Shown here: positions 24,725 through 33,847 of the stretch, one piece after another | Layout: every line of letters begins with the position of its first letter | Numbering within the stretch: position 1 is the first letter of the stretch | NCBI GenBank assembly: GCA_019454165.1 | Contig: CP075367.1 | Location: 767,971-831,970, forward strand | Origin: Anaerolineales bacterium | Lineage (GTDB): Bacteria; Chloroflexota; Anaerolineae; Anaerolineales; UBA11579 | DNA: 64,000 nt | Reading direction: 5' to 3' | Translations under genes and position numbers: made by a program | Notes under the pieces: generated by a model | The model's database searches: none | What the model saw: only the letters and a program-made list of their open reading frames with translations | Told to the model about the DNA's origin: nothing

Positions 24725-24753
24725 GTAGGGGCGGGTCTTAGACCCGCCCCTAC
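24725..24753. repeat. GC-rich interspersed palindrome (copy 2 of 3)
   Basis: A 29-bp inverted repeat, GTAGGGGCGGGTC-TTA-GACCCGCCCCTAC. It is identical in full to bases 37748-37776. Confidence 0.85.
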
Positions 24754-24826
24754 CAAGCGATGCTGAACTCCTGCCAGCAGGCATGAGTCAATACTGAACG
24801 CGTAGGGCGCAATAACCCCGGCACTT

Positions 24827-24950
24827 TGTCATTCCGAACGAGCGGCGTAGCCGCGAGGAGGAATCCGTTGTGGGCCGGTTTGAAATTGCCGCACATATGC
24901 TGGAGCACAAACCGCCTGAATACGGATTCCTCGCTTCGCTCGGAATGACA
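24827..24950. repeat. Inverted pair of TGTCATTCCGAAC/GGAATGACA elements
   Basis: The left half (24827-24870) contains the hairpin GCGGC-GTA-GCCGC; the right half (24923-24950) ends CGGAATGACA. The same composite is at 10699-10844. Confidence 0.7.
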
Positions 24951-25188
24951 AAACAAGGACACTCTCGTTCGCCCTATGCCCCGAAGCAATCTGGTTCTCA
25001 CTCCCTTGACGAAACACCCTCTATCCCCACAATCAACCCCTCCTGTAGTATCACCATCCCCATGAACGGCAGCATTCCCCAACCACCAGCCTGTCAAGTT
25101 GTATCGCCCACCCCCACACCCCAAAACGAACAACATCTTCCAAAAATTGGTACTTTGCCGCAGCCGTATTCATCTGTATCCTGAAAGG

Positions 25189-25194
25189 TATAAT
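25189..25194 (+). promoter_or_regulatory. -10 box of the yqeY-pgpH-ybeY operon
   Basis: TATAAT ends 9 nt before the yqeY ATG, so the 5' leader would be only a few nucleotides. No Shine-Dalgarno sequence is seen. Confidence 0.5.
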
Positions 25195-25203
25195 TAAGTC
25201 ATT

Positions 25204-25650
25204 ATGAGCAAAAAAGCCGAGCTTGAAGTCGCCCTCAAAGAGGCCATGAAGGCCAACGACACCGTGCGCAAGAACACCGTGCGCGGCGCCCTGGCGGCGG
25301 TGAAGGAAGCCGAAGTCGCCAAACGGGGCGAGTTGGATGACGCCGCTGTGATCTCCATCCTCCAGAAGGAGCTCAAGTCGCGCCAGGAAGCCATGGCCGA
25401 AGGTGAAAAAGCCTCCCGGCCTGACCTGGTCGAGGCCGCCAAGCTCGAAGCCGGCCTGCTCGAAGCCTTCCTGCCCGCCGGCCTGAGCGCCGCCGAGATC
25501 GAAGCCATCGTCACCGCCGCCATCGCCGAAGCCGGCGCCAGCGCGCCTTCCGATATGGGCAAGGTGATGAAACTCGTCCTGCCCCAGGTGCAAGGCCGCG
25601 CCGATGGCGGCCAGGTCAGCGCCCTGGTCAAGGCCAAACTGCAGGGGTAG
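25204..25650 (+). CDS. yqeY: YqeY/GatB-tail domain protein
   Basis: 148 residues, all helical: LKEAMKANDTVRKNTVRGALAAVKEAEV, then LQKELKSRQEAMAEGEKASR, EAGLLEAFLPAGLSAAEIEAIV and SDMGKVMKLVLPQVQGRADGGQVSALVKAKL. It matches the YqeY family, whose C-terminal part resembles the tail of GatB that contacts tRNA. Exact function is unknown. It leads the operon with pgpH and ybeY, which resembles the Firmicutes yqeY...yqfF-ybeY neighbourhood. Confidence 0.92.
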   Translation: MSKKAELEVALKEAMKANDTVRKNTVRGALAAVKEAEVAKRGELDDAAVISILQKELKSRQEAMAEGEKASRPDLVEAAKLEAGLLEAFLPAGLSAAEIEAIVTAAIAEAGASAPSDMGKVMKLVLPQVQGRADGGQVSALVKAKLQG

Positions 25651-25664
25651 CTTCACTGTTCTCT

Positions 25665-27809
25665 ATGTCTGAAAAAGCCAAACTCCAACGCAAACCGCAG
25701 CGTTGGTCCACTCGCAAACGCGTTTTCTTGTGGACCCTGTGGACCGCGTGTTTGCTCATCTCGGTTGCCGCCCTGGTCATGCCCTTCTCCACCCGCCAGG
25801 CCAGCTTGCGCGCCCAGGTGGGGGATGTGGCCAGCCAGGACATCGTTGCCCCGCGCACCCTCAACTACCAGAGCGCGGTCTTTACCGAGCGTGACCGCCG
25901 CGAGGCCGCCGATGCCGTGGCGCCGGTCTACGGCGCGCCGGATGCCAATGTTGCCCGCCAGCAGCTCGAGCAGTTGCGCTCGGCGGTCGAATTCATTGAC
26001 AGCGTGCGCGCCGACACCTACGCCACCCTCGAGCAAAAGATCGGCGACCTCACCGCCCTGCAGAACGTAACCCTCGGGCGTGAGAGCGCCCAGGCCATCC
26101 TGCTGCTCAGCGACAGCGCCTGGCAGAACGTGCGCCAGGAAGCCATCGTCGTGCTTGAACAGATCATGCGCAGCAGCATCCGCCAGAACCGGCTGGATGA
26201 GGCCCGCCGCAGCGTGCCGGCCCTCGTCAGCCTGTCGCTGCCGCAGGATCAGGCTACCCTGGTGGCCGAGATGGTGGCCGCCTTTGTCGCCCCCAACAGC
26301 TTTTACTCCGAGGCCATGACCCAGGCCGCCCGGGATGAAGCCGCCGCGGCCGTGCCGCCCGCCGTGCGCACCTTCGTCACCAACGAGATCATTGTGTCCC
26401 GCGGCCAGGTGCTCAACGAGGCCGACCTGGAAGCCCTGCAGCAGTTCGGCCTGGTGCAGCCTGAAACCGGCTGGCGCAACTATGTTGGCGCGGCCATGCT
26501 GGCCCTGGTGGCCTTTGCGCTCTCGGCGTTGTTCCTGCGCTTCCGCCCACAGCTGCTCGACAATATTCGCGAGCTGACCCTGGTCGCCACTCTGTTCATC
26601 GCCTTCCTGTTGGTGGCGCGCTTCGTGATCGTTGACCGCACGGTCATGCCGTATCTGTTCCCGGTGGCCGGCTTCGCCTTGCTGGCCGCTACGCTGTACA
26701 GCTCGCAGGCTGCTCTGGTCTTCTCGCTGGTGCTCAGTGTGCTGGCGGCTTACAACTTGCCCAACGCGTTTGATCTCACGCTGTACTATTTCTTCGGCAG
26801 CTTGTTCGGCGTGCTGTTCCTCAAGCGTGCCCAGCGCGTCATGGCCTATTTCTGGGCCGGAGCGGCGGTCATGCTGGCCGGCGCGGCCGTGCTGGTGGCC
26901 TACCGCCTGCCGCTGGCTTCCACTGACATCATTGGCCTGCTGACCCTGCTGGGGGCATCCGGCCTCAATGGCTTCTTCTCCGCCAGCCTCACCATCGTGC
27001 TGCAGCTCTTCCTGGCTCAGTGGCTGGGCCTCACCACTACCGTGCAATTGATGGAGCTGGCCCGCCCAGACCATCCGCTGCTGCAGTTCATCATGCGCCA
27101 CGCCCCCGGAACCTACCAGCACAGTTTGCTGATCGCCAACCTGTCGGAGCAGGCGGCCGAGGCCATCGGCGCGGATGCATTGCTGACCCGCATCGGCTCG
27201 CTGTATCACGATGCCGGCAAGGCCCGCCAGCCGCACTACTTCATCGAGAACCAGGTCACCGGGGCTCACAACCCGCATGAAGACCTGACCCCGCAGGAGA
27301 GCGCCCAGCGCATCATCCGCCATGTGCCGGATGGGGTCGAGCTTGCCCACAAGCACCGCCTGCCGCAGCGCATCATTGATTTCATCAAAGAGCACCACGG
27401 CACCCTGGTGACCCGCTATCAATACGCCCGCGCCCTGGATGCCGCCGGCGGCGATGAGACCCAGGTCAACCAGGATGATTTCCGCTACGATGGCCCGCGC
27501 CCCCAATCCCGCGAGACGGCCCTGGTCATGCTGGCCGATGGCTGCGAGGCGCGCACGCGCGCTGAGCGCCCCAAGACCGACGAAGAGCTGGCCGCCCTGG
27601 TCAAAAGCGTGATCGACAGCCGCCTCAACACCGGCCAGCTGGATGACACCGCCCTGACCATGCGTGACCTCGCCGTGGTGGGCGATACCTTCGTCACCGG
27701 CTTGCGCGGCGTCTACCACCCGCGCCTGGTTTACCCTGACCTGGACGAGAAGACCCTCAACGCCCTCGACGCGCAGCCGGCCCTCAAATCGTTCCCGCCC
27801 AAGCGATGA
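25665..27809 (+). CDS. pgpH: 7TM-HD phosphohydrolase, PgpH-like (cyclic di-AMP phosphodiesterase family)
   Basis: 714 residues. An N-terminal membrane helix and a large extracytoplasmic 7TMR-HDED-type domain (about 45-270) precede seven transmembrane helices (about 270-455) and a cytosolic HD domain (about 475-690). The HD-box residues are HAPGTYQHSLLIANLSEQAAE and SLYHDAGKARQPHYF. The family cleaves c-di-AMP in Firmicutes; whether the substrate is the same here is inference. It overlaps ybeY by 4 bp. Confidence 0.9.
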   Translation: MSEKAKLQRKPQRWSTRKRVFLWTLWTACLLISVAALVMPFSTRQASLRAQVGDVASQDIVAPRTLNYQSAVFTERDRREAADAVAPVYGAPDANVARQQLEQLRSAVEFIDSVRADTYATLEQKIGDLTALQNVTLGRESAQAILLLSDSAWQNVRQEAIVVLEQIMRSSIRQNRLDEARRSVPALVSLSLPQDQATLVAEMVAAFVAPNSFYSEAMTQAARDEAAAAVPPAVRTFVTNEIIVSRGQVLNEADLEALQQFGLVQPETGWRNYVGAAMLALVAFALSALFLRFRPQLLDNIRELTLVATLFIAFLLVARFVIVDRTVMPYLFPVAGFALLAATLYSSQAALVFSLVLSVLAAYNLPNAFDLTLYYFFGSLFGVLFLKRAQRVMAYFWAGAAVMLAGAAVLVAYRLPLASTDIIGLLTLLGASGLNGFFSASLTIVLQLFLAQWLGLTTTVQLMELARPDHPLLQFIMRHAPGTYQHSLLIANLSEQAAEAIGADALLTRIGSLYHDAGKARQPHYFIENQVTGAHNPHEDLTPQESAQRIIRHVPDGVELAHKHRLPQRIIDFIKEHHGTLVTRYQYARALDAAGGDETQVNQDDFRYDGPRPQSRETALVMLADGCEARTRAERPKTDEELAALVKSVIDSRLNTGQLDDTALTMRDLAVVGDTFVTGLRGVYHPRLVYPDLDEKTLNALDAQPALKSFPPKR

Positions 27810-28279
27810 TCCATTTCCACATAGACAGCCGCTACGCTGCCCACAAGTTTGAGCGCAAGCTCAAACAGGCCGTGCAAGCCACGCTGCGGCACCAGCGCGC
27901 CCCGCAGGCCGAGCTCACCGTCGTGCTCACGGGCGACGCCCGTTTGCGCGCCCTCAACCGCCAGTACCGCGGCATGGATAAGCCAACAGATGTGCTCTCC
28001 TTCGGTGATATTGACCAATTCGGCGAAAGCGGCAACCTCTACCTGGGTGATGTGGTCATTTCGGTGCCGCGTGCCCGCGCTCAGGCCAAGGCCGCCGGCC
28101 ACAGCCTGCACGCCGAGCTGCAACTGCTCGCCGTGCACGGCGCGCTGCACCTGCTGGGGCATGACCACGCCACCCCGGCCCAGCGCCGCAAGATGTGGGC
28201 CGCCCAGGATGCGGTATTGGATGCGCTGGGCCTCGACATCCGCTCCGCTGAGCTGGAAGCCCGGCCAGACGTCAAATAA
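27806..28279 (+). CDS. ybeY: Endoribonuclease YbeY (16S rRNA maturation)
   Basis: 157 residues. The zinc site HGALHLLGHDH is at about 111-121, preceded by RALNRQYRGMDKPTDVLSF and LGDVVISVPRA. It takes part in 16S 3'-end maturation and ribosome quality control. It starts within the pgpH stop and is followed directly by a terminator, ending the operon. Confidence 0.95.
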   Translation: MIHFHIDSRYAAHKFERKLKQAVQATLRHQRAPQAELTVVLTGDARLRALNRQYRGMDKPTDVLSFGDIDQFGESGNLYLGDVVISVPRARAQAKAAGHSLHAELQLLAVHGALHLLGHDHATPAQRRKMWAAQDAVLDALGLDIRSAELEARPDVK

Positions 28280-28313
28280 AAAAGCCCCGGCAATTGCCGG
28301 GGCTTTTTTTTTT
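28278..28313. terminator. Bidirectional terminator after ybeY
   Basis: Perfect palindrome AAGCCCCGGCAATTGCCGGG extended by A6 on the left and ten T on the right (16-bp arms, no separate loop). It also serves phnE, which converges from the other strand. Confidence 0.9.
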
Positions 28314-28329
28314 CTTGAAAGGGGGAACT

Positions 28330-30513
28330 TTACACGAAGCGCTCGCGGATCTCGGAGCTTACATAGTCCAGCAGCGCCACGGTGATGGCGATCAGCCAGA
28401 CCGCAATGCCCACCGCCTCGTATTGGTACAGGCGGATCCATTGCAGCAGGATGAAGCCGATACCGCCGCCGCCCACGAAACCAAGCAGGGTGGACATACG
28501 CACGTTGATGTCCCAGCGGTAGACCGTGAACGAGATCACCGGCGGCAGGATCTGCGGCACGACCGCATACACAATGCTCTGCAGGCGGTTGGCGCCTACG
28601 GCGTCCAACGCCTCCAGCGGGCCGGGGTCGATGCTCTCGATCGCCTCGGAGTACAGCTTGGCCAGCGAGGCGATGGTGTGCAGGGTCAGCGCCAGCGTGC
28701 CGGCGAACGGCCCCAGGCCCACCCAGATGGCGGCGATGATGGCGTAGATCAACGCCTCCACCGAGCGCACCACGTTGAGGATGGTGCGGATGACGGCGTA
28801 CAGCATCAAGCCGATCGGCACCCGCCGCGTGCTGCGTTTGCGGTACAGGTACAGCAGCGTGATCGCAGCGGCCAGTACCGCCCCGATCCAGCCGTAGAAC
28901 TCTTCATTGATGGCGGCTACTTCAGCGCCCAGCACGATCGCTCGCACGCCACGGCTGAAGCCCAGGCCCATCTGGTAACCGGGGAAGCCGGCCAGTGCGG
29001 CCAGCAGCCCGGCGGCGGCCCAATAGCCGCCGTCCTTGCCCAGGCGGCTGAGCAGCGCTTCGCTCAGGCGGCCGCCCAGCTGCAGGCCTAGGTAGCCCAG
29101 GCCCAGCACGGCGATCATGCCCACCAGGAAGATCTGCACGGGCGCCTGGTCCAGACCGCCCAGGCGGTCAGACACAAAATCGGTCACCTGCAGGCCGGCC
29201 CAGCCGCCTGCCAGCAAACCGAGCACATTGCCTACGATGCGCTCCGGGGCGCTCATGATCGGCGCCATCAGGTTCTTGGCGGCCAGGAAGGAGAGCGGGA
29301 AGGCGGCCACAATGCCGAAGAAGGTCGCCATCAGACCGATCATGATGGTTTCCAGCAAGCCGATCAGGGCAAGCTGCATTTCATTGCTCAGCCGGCCGCC
29401 GAAGACTTGTACGCTCTCCTGGCGGATGATCAGCGAGTGCACCTGGGCGCCGGTGGCCGTCTCGGGGGAGATGACCGCATCCGGAATGTTGAGCTTGGTC
29501 TCGAACTCGCCGTTCTCGTCGATGATGATGGTGGTTTCGCCCATGCCGCGCGGCGTGAACGGGTTGCCGATGGGGTTGGCCCAGCGGATCAGCACTTCTT
29601 GCCCGGGCACAAAGTTGCCGCCCGTGATCGTCAATTCGGTGCCCAGGATGAGGCCACCCGTCACCGGGCGAGAGCTGAGCTCGCCACAGGTCGGCGTGGC
29701 GCTGACCCAGGGATCATCATCCAGCACGGGGTTGGATGGCGGCGCGGCGGCTTCATCCGTACACGGCGCCTGGATGCGTTGCACGACTTCGAAGACTTCC
29801 TGGTCGTAGGCGAAAGCTGCCCGCCACGGCCACAGGATGCGCGGCAGCAAAATGCCCACGTCCTGATATTCACGGATGGCTTTCGGCATGTCCACGCCGG
29901 TCAGGTTGTAGCCCAGGGCGAACACGAGCAGACACGCGATCACGATGGCGCCAGCCATGGTGGGGAAGCGCTTGCTGCCGTCTCGATTGAGGGGCAGCTG
30001 CTTGGTATTGCCAACCCGGGCGGCGTCGCCCACTTGCCACAGCCATAGCGCCGCCAGCGCCCCGCCAGAGTACAACGCTGTGCCGGCGTGGATCTGGCTC
30101 AGCTGCTCTGCGCTGACAACCGTGGCCAGAATGTCATCGCCAACCCAGACCATCAGCACAAAGAAGACGATCACCACACCATACATGGTGAAGGTTTCAG
30201 CCAGCGGGTCTTTGAGCACGAAACGGGTCAGCAGGTGGCGGATCGCCAGCAGGAACAGGAGCAACGCCGCGCAGGCCAGCACGATGCGGAAGTACACGCT
30301 GGTGGCCATCGCATATTCAGGGAAGCGGGCGCGCTGTGCCACCGTCCACATGCTGAGCCCGAAGAGGGTCAGCACGGTCAGCAGCAGGCTGATGCCGCGG
30401 CTGCGTGCCCCGGCTACGAACTGGCCCAGACCGGGCACGATCAGCGAGAGCACCGCGTGCAGCAGGCTGCCGCGCGGGTTCTCCGTCAGTTGGGTGTTCT
30501 TGGTCTCAGCCAT
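28330..30513 (-). CDS. phnE: Phosphonate-type ABC transporter permease, PhnE family, with large N-terminal extension
   Basis: 727 residues, against about 270 for a typical PhnE. The C-terminal part is the permease, with the EAA-type loop (YSEAIESIDPGPLEALDAVGA) and the end FVGGGGIGFILLQWI. About 110 residues, including extra helices, split it (near 445-560). The N-terminal 370 residues have several helices, then an extracytoplasmic segment with an Ig-like stretch (TITGGNFVPGQEVLIRWANP). Length and insertions suggest a lineage-specific form. It overlaps phnC by 1 bp. Confidence 0.88.
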   Translation of the reverse strand: MAETKNTQLTENPRGSLLHAVLSLIVPGLGQFVAGARSRGISLLLTVLTLFGLSMWTVAQRARFPEYAMATSVYFRIVLACAALLLFLLAIRHLLTRFVLKDPLAETFTMYGVVIVFFVLMVWVGDDILATVVSAEQLSQIHAGTALYSGGALAALWLWQVGDAARVGNTKQLPLNRDGSKRFPTMAGAIVIACLLVFALGYNLTGVDMPKAIREYQDVGILLPRILWPWRAAFAYDQEVFEVVQRIQAPCTDEAAAPPSNPVLDDDPWVSATPTCGELSSRPVTGGLILGTELTITGGNFVPGQEVLIRWANPIGNPFTPRGMGETTIIIDENGEFETKLNIPDAVISPETATGAQVHSLIIRQESVQVFGGRLSNEMQLALIGLLETIMIGLMATFFGIVAAFPLSFLAAKNLMAPIMSAPERIVGNVLGLLAGGWAGLQVTDFVSDRLGGLDQAPVQIFLVGMIAVLGLGYLGLQLGGRLSEALLSRLGKDGGYWAAAGLLAALAGFPGYQMGLGFSRGVRAIVLGAEVAAINEEFYGWIGAVLAAAITLLYLYRKRSTRRVPIGLMLYAVIRTILNVVRSVEALIYAIIAAIWVGLGPFAGTLALTLHTIASLAKLYSEAIESIDPGPLEALDAVGANRLQSIVYAVVPQILPPVISFTVYRWDINVRMSTLLGFVGGGGIGFILLQWIRLYQYEAVGIAVWLIAITVALLDYVSSEIRERFV

Positions 30514-31280
30514 TATTGCCCGCCCATGCGCACAGCATCTTCGCCGTAGATCTCGCGGAAGCGCTCATCGCTCATCTTGGCGATGTCATCTTTGGAGCCT
30601 TCGAAGACCACTTTGCCATCACGCAGGCCGATCACGCGCTCGCAATAGCGTTGCACGAGGTCGAGGTAGTGCAGGCTGCACAGCACGGTGATGTTGTCTT
30701 CTGTATTCAGTTTTTCAAGGTAGCCAAGAATGGAATGAGCCAGCACGGGGTCCAGGCTGGCCACGGGCTCGTCGGCCAGGATCATTTTGGGTTCCTGCAT
30801 CAGCGCTCGGGCAATGCCCACGCGCTGCTGCTGGCCGCCGGAAAGCTCGTCGGCCCGGTTGTGCGCCTTTTCAGGGATGCCAACCCGTTCGAGCGCCCGC
30901 ACCGCCATCTGGCGGTCCTGGCGGCTGAAGCGGTTGGCCAGCGCCCAACTTGGCGGCGTGTAGCCCAGCCGGCCCGAGAGCACATTCGTCAGCACGCTGG
31001 AGCGCTTGACCAGGTTGAATTGTTGGAACACCATGCCGATCTCGCGGCGAACGGTGCGCAACTCACCCTGGGGTAGGTGGGTGATGTCTTTGCCGTTCCA
31101 TATGATGCGTCCTGAGGTGGGTTCCAAGAGCCGGTTGATACATCGCAGCAAGGTGGACTTGCCAGACCCGCTCAGGCCGATAACGCCGAGGAACTCGCCG
31201 TCTTTGACTTCAAAACTCACGTCCCGCAGCGCTACGGTGCCATCCGGGTAGACCATGGTAAGGTGTTCGACAGTAAGCAT
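30513..31280 (-). CDS. phnC: Phosphonate-type ABC transporter ATP-binding protein
   Basis: 255 residues. Walker [10 protein letters not shown] (about 37-45), signature [16 protein letters not shown], Walker [14 protein letters not shown], and the switch His in CSLHYLD. The sequence [27 protein letters not shown] fits the PhnC branch. It powers uptake of phosphonate, phosphite or a similar ion with PhnE and PhnD. It has its own -10 box after the phnD terminator. Confidence 0.93.
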   Translation of the reverse strand: MLTVEHLTMVYPDGTVALRDVSFEVKDGEFLGVIGLSGSGKSTLLRCINRLLEPTSGRIIWNGKDITHLPQGELRTVRREIGMVFQQFNLVKRSSVLTNVLSGRLGYTPPSWALANRFSRQDRQMAVRALERVGIPEKAHNRADELSGGQQQRVGIARALMQEPKMILADEPVASLDPVLAHSILGYLEKLNTEDNITVLCSLHYLDLVQRYCERVIGLRDGKVVFEGSKDDIAKMSDERFREIYGEDAVRMGGQ

Positions 31281-31287
31281 AGCGATT

Positions 31288-31293
31288 ATTGTA
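31288..31293 (-). promoter_or_regulatory. -10 box of phnC, leaderless type
   Basis: On the minus strand TACAAT ends 7 nt before the phnC ATG, downstream of the phnD terminator, so phnCE may be transcribed separately. Confidence 0.45.
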
Positions 31294-31321
31294 AATGGAT
31301 TCTGCGCCCCTCAGAATAAGA

Positions 31322-31370
31322 AAAAAGCGGGAAGGTGGCGCCTGACGGCGCCAGCACTTCCCGCTTTTTG
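31322..31370. terminator. Large hairpin terminator between phnD and phnC
   Basis: Outer stem AAAGCGGGAAG/CTTCCCGCTTT and inner stem TGGCGCC/GGCGCCA (loop TGAC), with A/T runs on both sides. It would reduce read-through from phnD into phnCE, giving more binding protein than transporter. Confidence 0.82.
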
Positions 31371-31403
31371 TGTGCTAGCTAAAGCTGCGTAGCGAAAGAC
31401 TGA

Positions 31404-32387
31404 CTAGCAGTCCTCGCTGATGCGGCCAGCGTCGCTGATGCACATGCCGGCAGCTTCGAGCTGCTGGCGGAAGCCATCGTAGAAGCTGTCTTCCGTGGTG
31501 GCCAGGCCGCTCCAGCTGTACAGCTGGTTCAGCTGAGCCAAGCCCTCATCGCTGTCGTTCAGAGCCAGCAAAGCGTCGATGATGGCGTCCATCACCTCGG
31601 CGGGCATGTTCACGTCAAAGCTGATCGTGTCGTTGGGGATCGGGGCGCTCTCGGTGAGCACGGTGACCACTTCGTTCACGTCAGGGTAAGCCTCAGCCAC
31701 GTTGGTGCGGGCGTCCGTGAAGCTGGAGCCGGCATCGCAGTCGCCGTTGTACACGCTGATGATCACACCATCGTGACCGCCAGCATCCACGATCGTCATC
31801 TCAGCCTCGGGGTCAATGCCTTCAGCCTTGATGGCGATGGAAGGCAGAACCCAGCCGGAGGTGGAGGTGGGGTCGGGGCGGCAGAAGGTGGTGCCGACCA
31901 GGTCAGCCAGGCTGGTGATGCCGGTTTCCGGGCGGGTCACGATCTGGCCGGTGTAGAAGGTGCTGCCGAAGCGCATGGACACCAGACCAACCTCGGCGCA
32001 GCCGCGCTGCTTGGCTACGATGTAGTTGAAGGTGTTCAGCGCGCCCATCTGGGCCTCACCGCTGCACATGGCCTCAACGGCCGCAGTGAAGTCGGTGGAG
32101 ATCACAGGCTCGATCACGTAGCCAGTGGCCTCTTCGACCGCGGCTGCAATGCCACCCGCACCGCTCAACACGGCGTCAGTGTCCTGCGAGGGGACCAGCA
32201 CCCAAACGATCGGGTTGTCCGCAGTGCCGTACGGATAAGGCTCCGCAGTGGGCTCAGGGACGTCGGTGGGGGCTGCGGTTGGGGCCGGGGCCGAAGTGGG
32301 CTCCGGAGCAGCGCCGCCACCACATGCCGCCAAGAGCAGTGACAAGATCACTACCAGGGCGAGCACGGGAAAGAAACGATTCTTCAT
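31404..32387 (-). CDS. phnD: Phosphonate/phosphite-type ABC transporter substrate-binding lipoprotein
   Basis: 327 residues. Lipobox LLAAC (Cys near 22), followed by a Pro/Thr/Ala linker. The mature part is a periplasmic-binding-protein type II fold of the PhnD/PtxB class: YVIEPVISTDFTAAVEAMCSG, MGALNTFNYIVAKQRG, GTTFCRPDPTSTSGWVLPS and YNGDCDAGSSFTDARTNVAE. A strong AAGGAG precedes the ATG. No C-P lyase or phosphite dehydrogenase gene is in the window, so the true ligand is open. Confidence 0.9.
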   Translation of the reverse strand: MKNRFFPVLALVVILSLLLAACGGGAAPEPTSAPAPTAAPTDVPEPTAEPYPYGTADNPIVWVLVPSQDTDAVLSGAGGIAAAVEEATGYVIEPVISTDFTAAVEAMCSGEAQMGALNTFNYIVAKQRGCAEVGLVSMRFGSTFYTGQIVTRPETGITSLADLVGTTFCRPDPTSTSGWVLPSIAIKAEGIDPEAEMTIVDAGGHDGVIISVYNGDCDAGSSFTDARTNVAEAYPDVNEVVTVLTESAPIPNDTISFDVNMPAEVMDAIIDALLALNDSDEGLAQLNQLYSWSGLATTEDSFYDGFRQQLEAAGMCISDAGRISEDC

Positions 32388-32435
32388 GGCTCTTCTCCTT
32401 GTGGGGTTTCACGGCACCTGGGCCGTGTCGGACGA

Positions 32436-32444
32436 ATCATAACA
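32436..32444 (-). promoter_or_regulatory. Extended -10 promoter of phnD
   Basis: On the minus strand TGT then TATGAT fits the TGn extended -10 pattern, about 50 nt upstream of the phnD ATG. No Pho-box direct repeats could be recognised. Confidence 0.45.
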
Positions 32445-32517
32445 CCTGTATATGGCAGCACCTTAAAATTTCTTTCTATAGGTGGGGTTGTCAAATTTGT
32501 TAATCTTTTCGGCCCAG

Positions 32518-32523
32518 TAGAAT
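32518..32523 (+). promoter_or_regulatory. -10 box of folC, leaderless type
   Basis: TAGAAT ends 7 nt before the ATG at 32531. It overlaps an upstream in-frame ATG (32522), which therefore cannot be the start. Confidence 0.5.
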
Positions 32524-32530
32524 GGGCCGT

Positions 32531-33847
32531 ATGCCCACCCCCAGCCTGCCGGACTACCTCGCCAGCCTGCCCAATCTGGCGGCCCGCGACCAGAACCGCA
32601 TGACCGCGGCTGACTTCCAGCTGGCCCGCCTGCGGCGCCGGCTGGCCGCCGCCGGCGACCCGCAACAGGCGCACCCCAGCCTGCACGTGGCCGGCACCAA
32701 CGGCAAGGGCTCCGTGTGTGCGCTGTGCGCGGCGGCCTTGCAGGCCGCGGGCTACCGGGTCGGGCGTTTCACCTCGCCGCACATCCGGGGAGATCTCTAC
32801 AGCATCGTAGTGGATGACCAGCCGGCGCCCGCGGCGCAGCTGCAAGCCGCGTTCGAGCAGCTGTATCCTTTGCTGCAAGAGCAGGAGGGCTGGACCCATT
32901 TTGAGATCGTCGTGGCGGTGATGTTCACCCACTTCGCCCGCGCCGCGGTGGATGTGGCCGTGATCGAGGTGGGCCTGGGCGGCGGCGAGGATGCCACCAA
33001 CGTGCTGCTGCCGTCGGTCAGTGTGATCACTCCGATCGACTTTGACCATGTCGCCATCCTCGGCCCAACGTTGGCCGAGATCGCCGTTCACAAGGCCGGC
33101 ATCATCAAGCCCGGCGTGCCAGTGGTGAGTGCGCCGCAGGATGCAGAGGCGGCCGCCGTGATCGCGGCGCAGGCCGCCACTCTGGGTGCGCCGCTCACGC
33201 GGGTGGGGCAGGAGTGGGAAGCTGAGCCGCTGCAAGCTGATCTAAGCGGCCAGCGCCTGCGCGTGCGCCGCACGGGCGGCGAATGGCAGGAGCTGGATAT
33301 CCGCCTGCTGGGCGCGCATCAGATCGACAATGCCGCCACCGCTTACGCCGCCCTGCACGCGCTGAACGAAGGCGGCTTGCCCGTCAGCGCCGAGGCGATC
33401 GCGGCCGGCTTCGCCGCCGCCCGCTGGCCTGGCCGCTTCGAAGTATTCGCCGGCCCGCCGACGACTATCCTCGACGGCGCGCACAGCCCGGCCGCGGCCC
33501 GCGCCCTGCGCGCCGCGCTGGATGCGTATTTCCCCGACGCACCGGTAGTGCTCGTGCTGGGCGTCTCCGCCGACAAAGATCTGCCAGGTCTGCTGGAGCC
33601 GCTTTTGCCGCGTATCACCCAGGCGATCGCCACCCAGGCGGCCCAGCCGCGCGCCATGCCGGCGGCCCAACTGGCGGCGGAGCTGGCCGCGCTCGGCCTG
33701 CCGGCCGCGGCCGAGCCGCCGCCGGCGGCGGCCCTGGCCGCGGCGCAAGCAGCCTGCCCGCAGGGCGGGCTGGTGCTGGTGGCGGGGTCAGTGTTTTTAG
33801 TGGACGAGGTGCGTGAGGGGATGGGAGTCGAACCTCCAACCAATTGA
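32531..33847 (+). CDS. folC: Folylpolyglutamate synthase / dihydrofolate synthase family
   Basis: 438 residues. Mur-ligase fold: HVAGTNGKGSVCAL (P-loop), GRFTSPHIRGDLYSI, VEVGLGGGEDATNV, TPIDFDHVAILGPTLAEIAVHKAGIIKPGVP, GAHQIDNAATAYA and DGAHSP. It adds glutamate to folates, or makes dihydrofolate. The last ten or so codons (GMGVEPPTN) look foreign to the family and lie on an antisense tRNA-like sequence, so the original stop may have been lost. The C-terminal half is very Ala/Pro-rich. Confidence 0.9.
   Translation: MPTPSLPDYLASLPNLAARDQNRMTAADFQLARLRRRLAAAGDPQQAHPSLHVAGTNGKGSVCALCAAALQAAGYRVGRFTSPHIRGDLYSIVVDDQPAPAAQLQAAFEQLYPLLQEQEGWTHFEIVVAVMFTHFARAAVDVAVIEVGLGGGEDATNVLLPSVSVITPIDFDHVAILGPTLAEIAVHKAGIIKPGVPVVSAPQDAEAAAVIAAQAATLGAPLTRVGQEWEAEPLQADLSGQRLRVRRTGGEWQELDIRLLGAHQIDNAATAYAALHALNEGGLPVSAEAIAAGFAAARWPGRFEVFAGPPTTILDGAHSPAAARALRAALDAYFPDAPVVLVLGVSADKDLPGLLEPLLPRITQAIATQAAQPRAMPAAQLAAELAALGLPAAAEPPPAAALAAAQAACPQGGLVLVAGSVFLVDEVREGMGVEPPTN

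Larger units (their letters stand above)
24622..25188. other. Intergenic stretch of interspersed repeats
   Basis: No gene is supported. It holds a 29-bp palindrome (24725-24753) and an inverted pair of GTCATTCCGAAC elements (24827-24950). The last 230 bases, before yqeY, are lower in GC and show no clear structure. Confidence 0.65.

Noticed and set aside
25653..27719. Very long antisense frame opposite pgpH (688 codons)
   Set aside because: It is a GC-rich shadow: His/Gln/Gly-rich without domains, fully covered by the pgpH gene with clear HD motifs.
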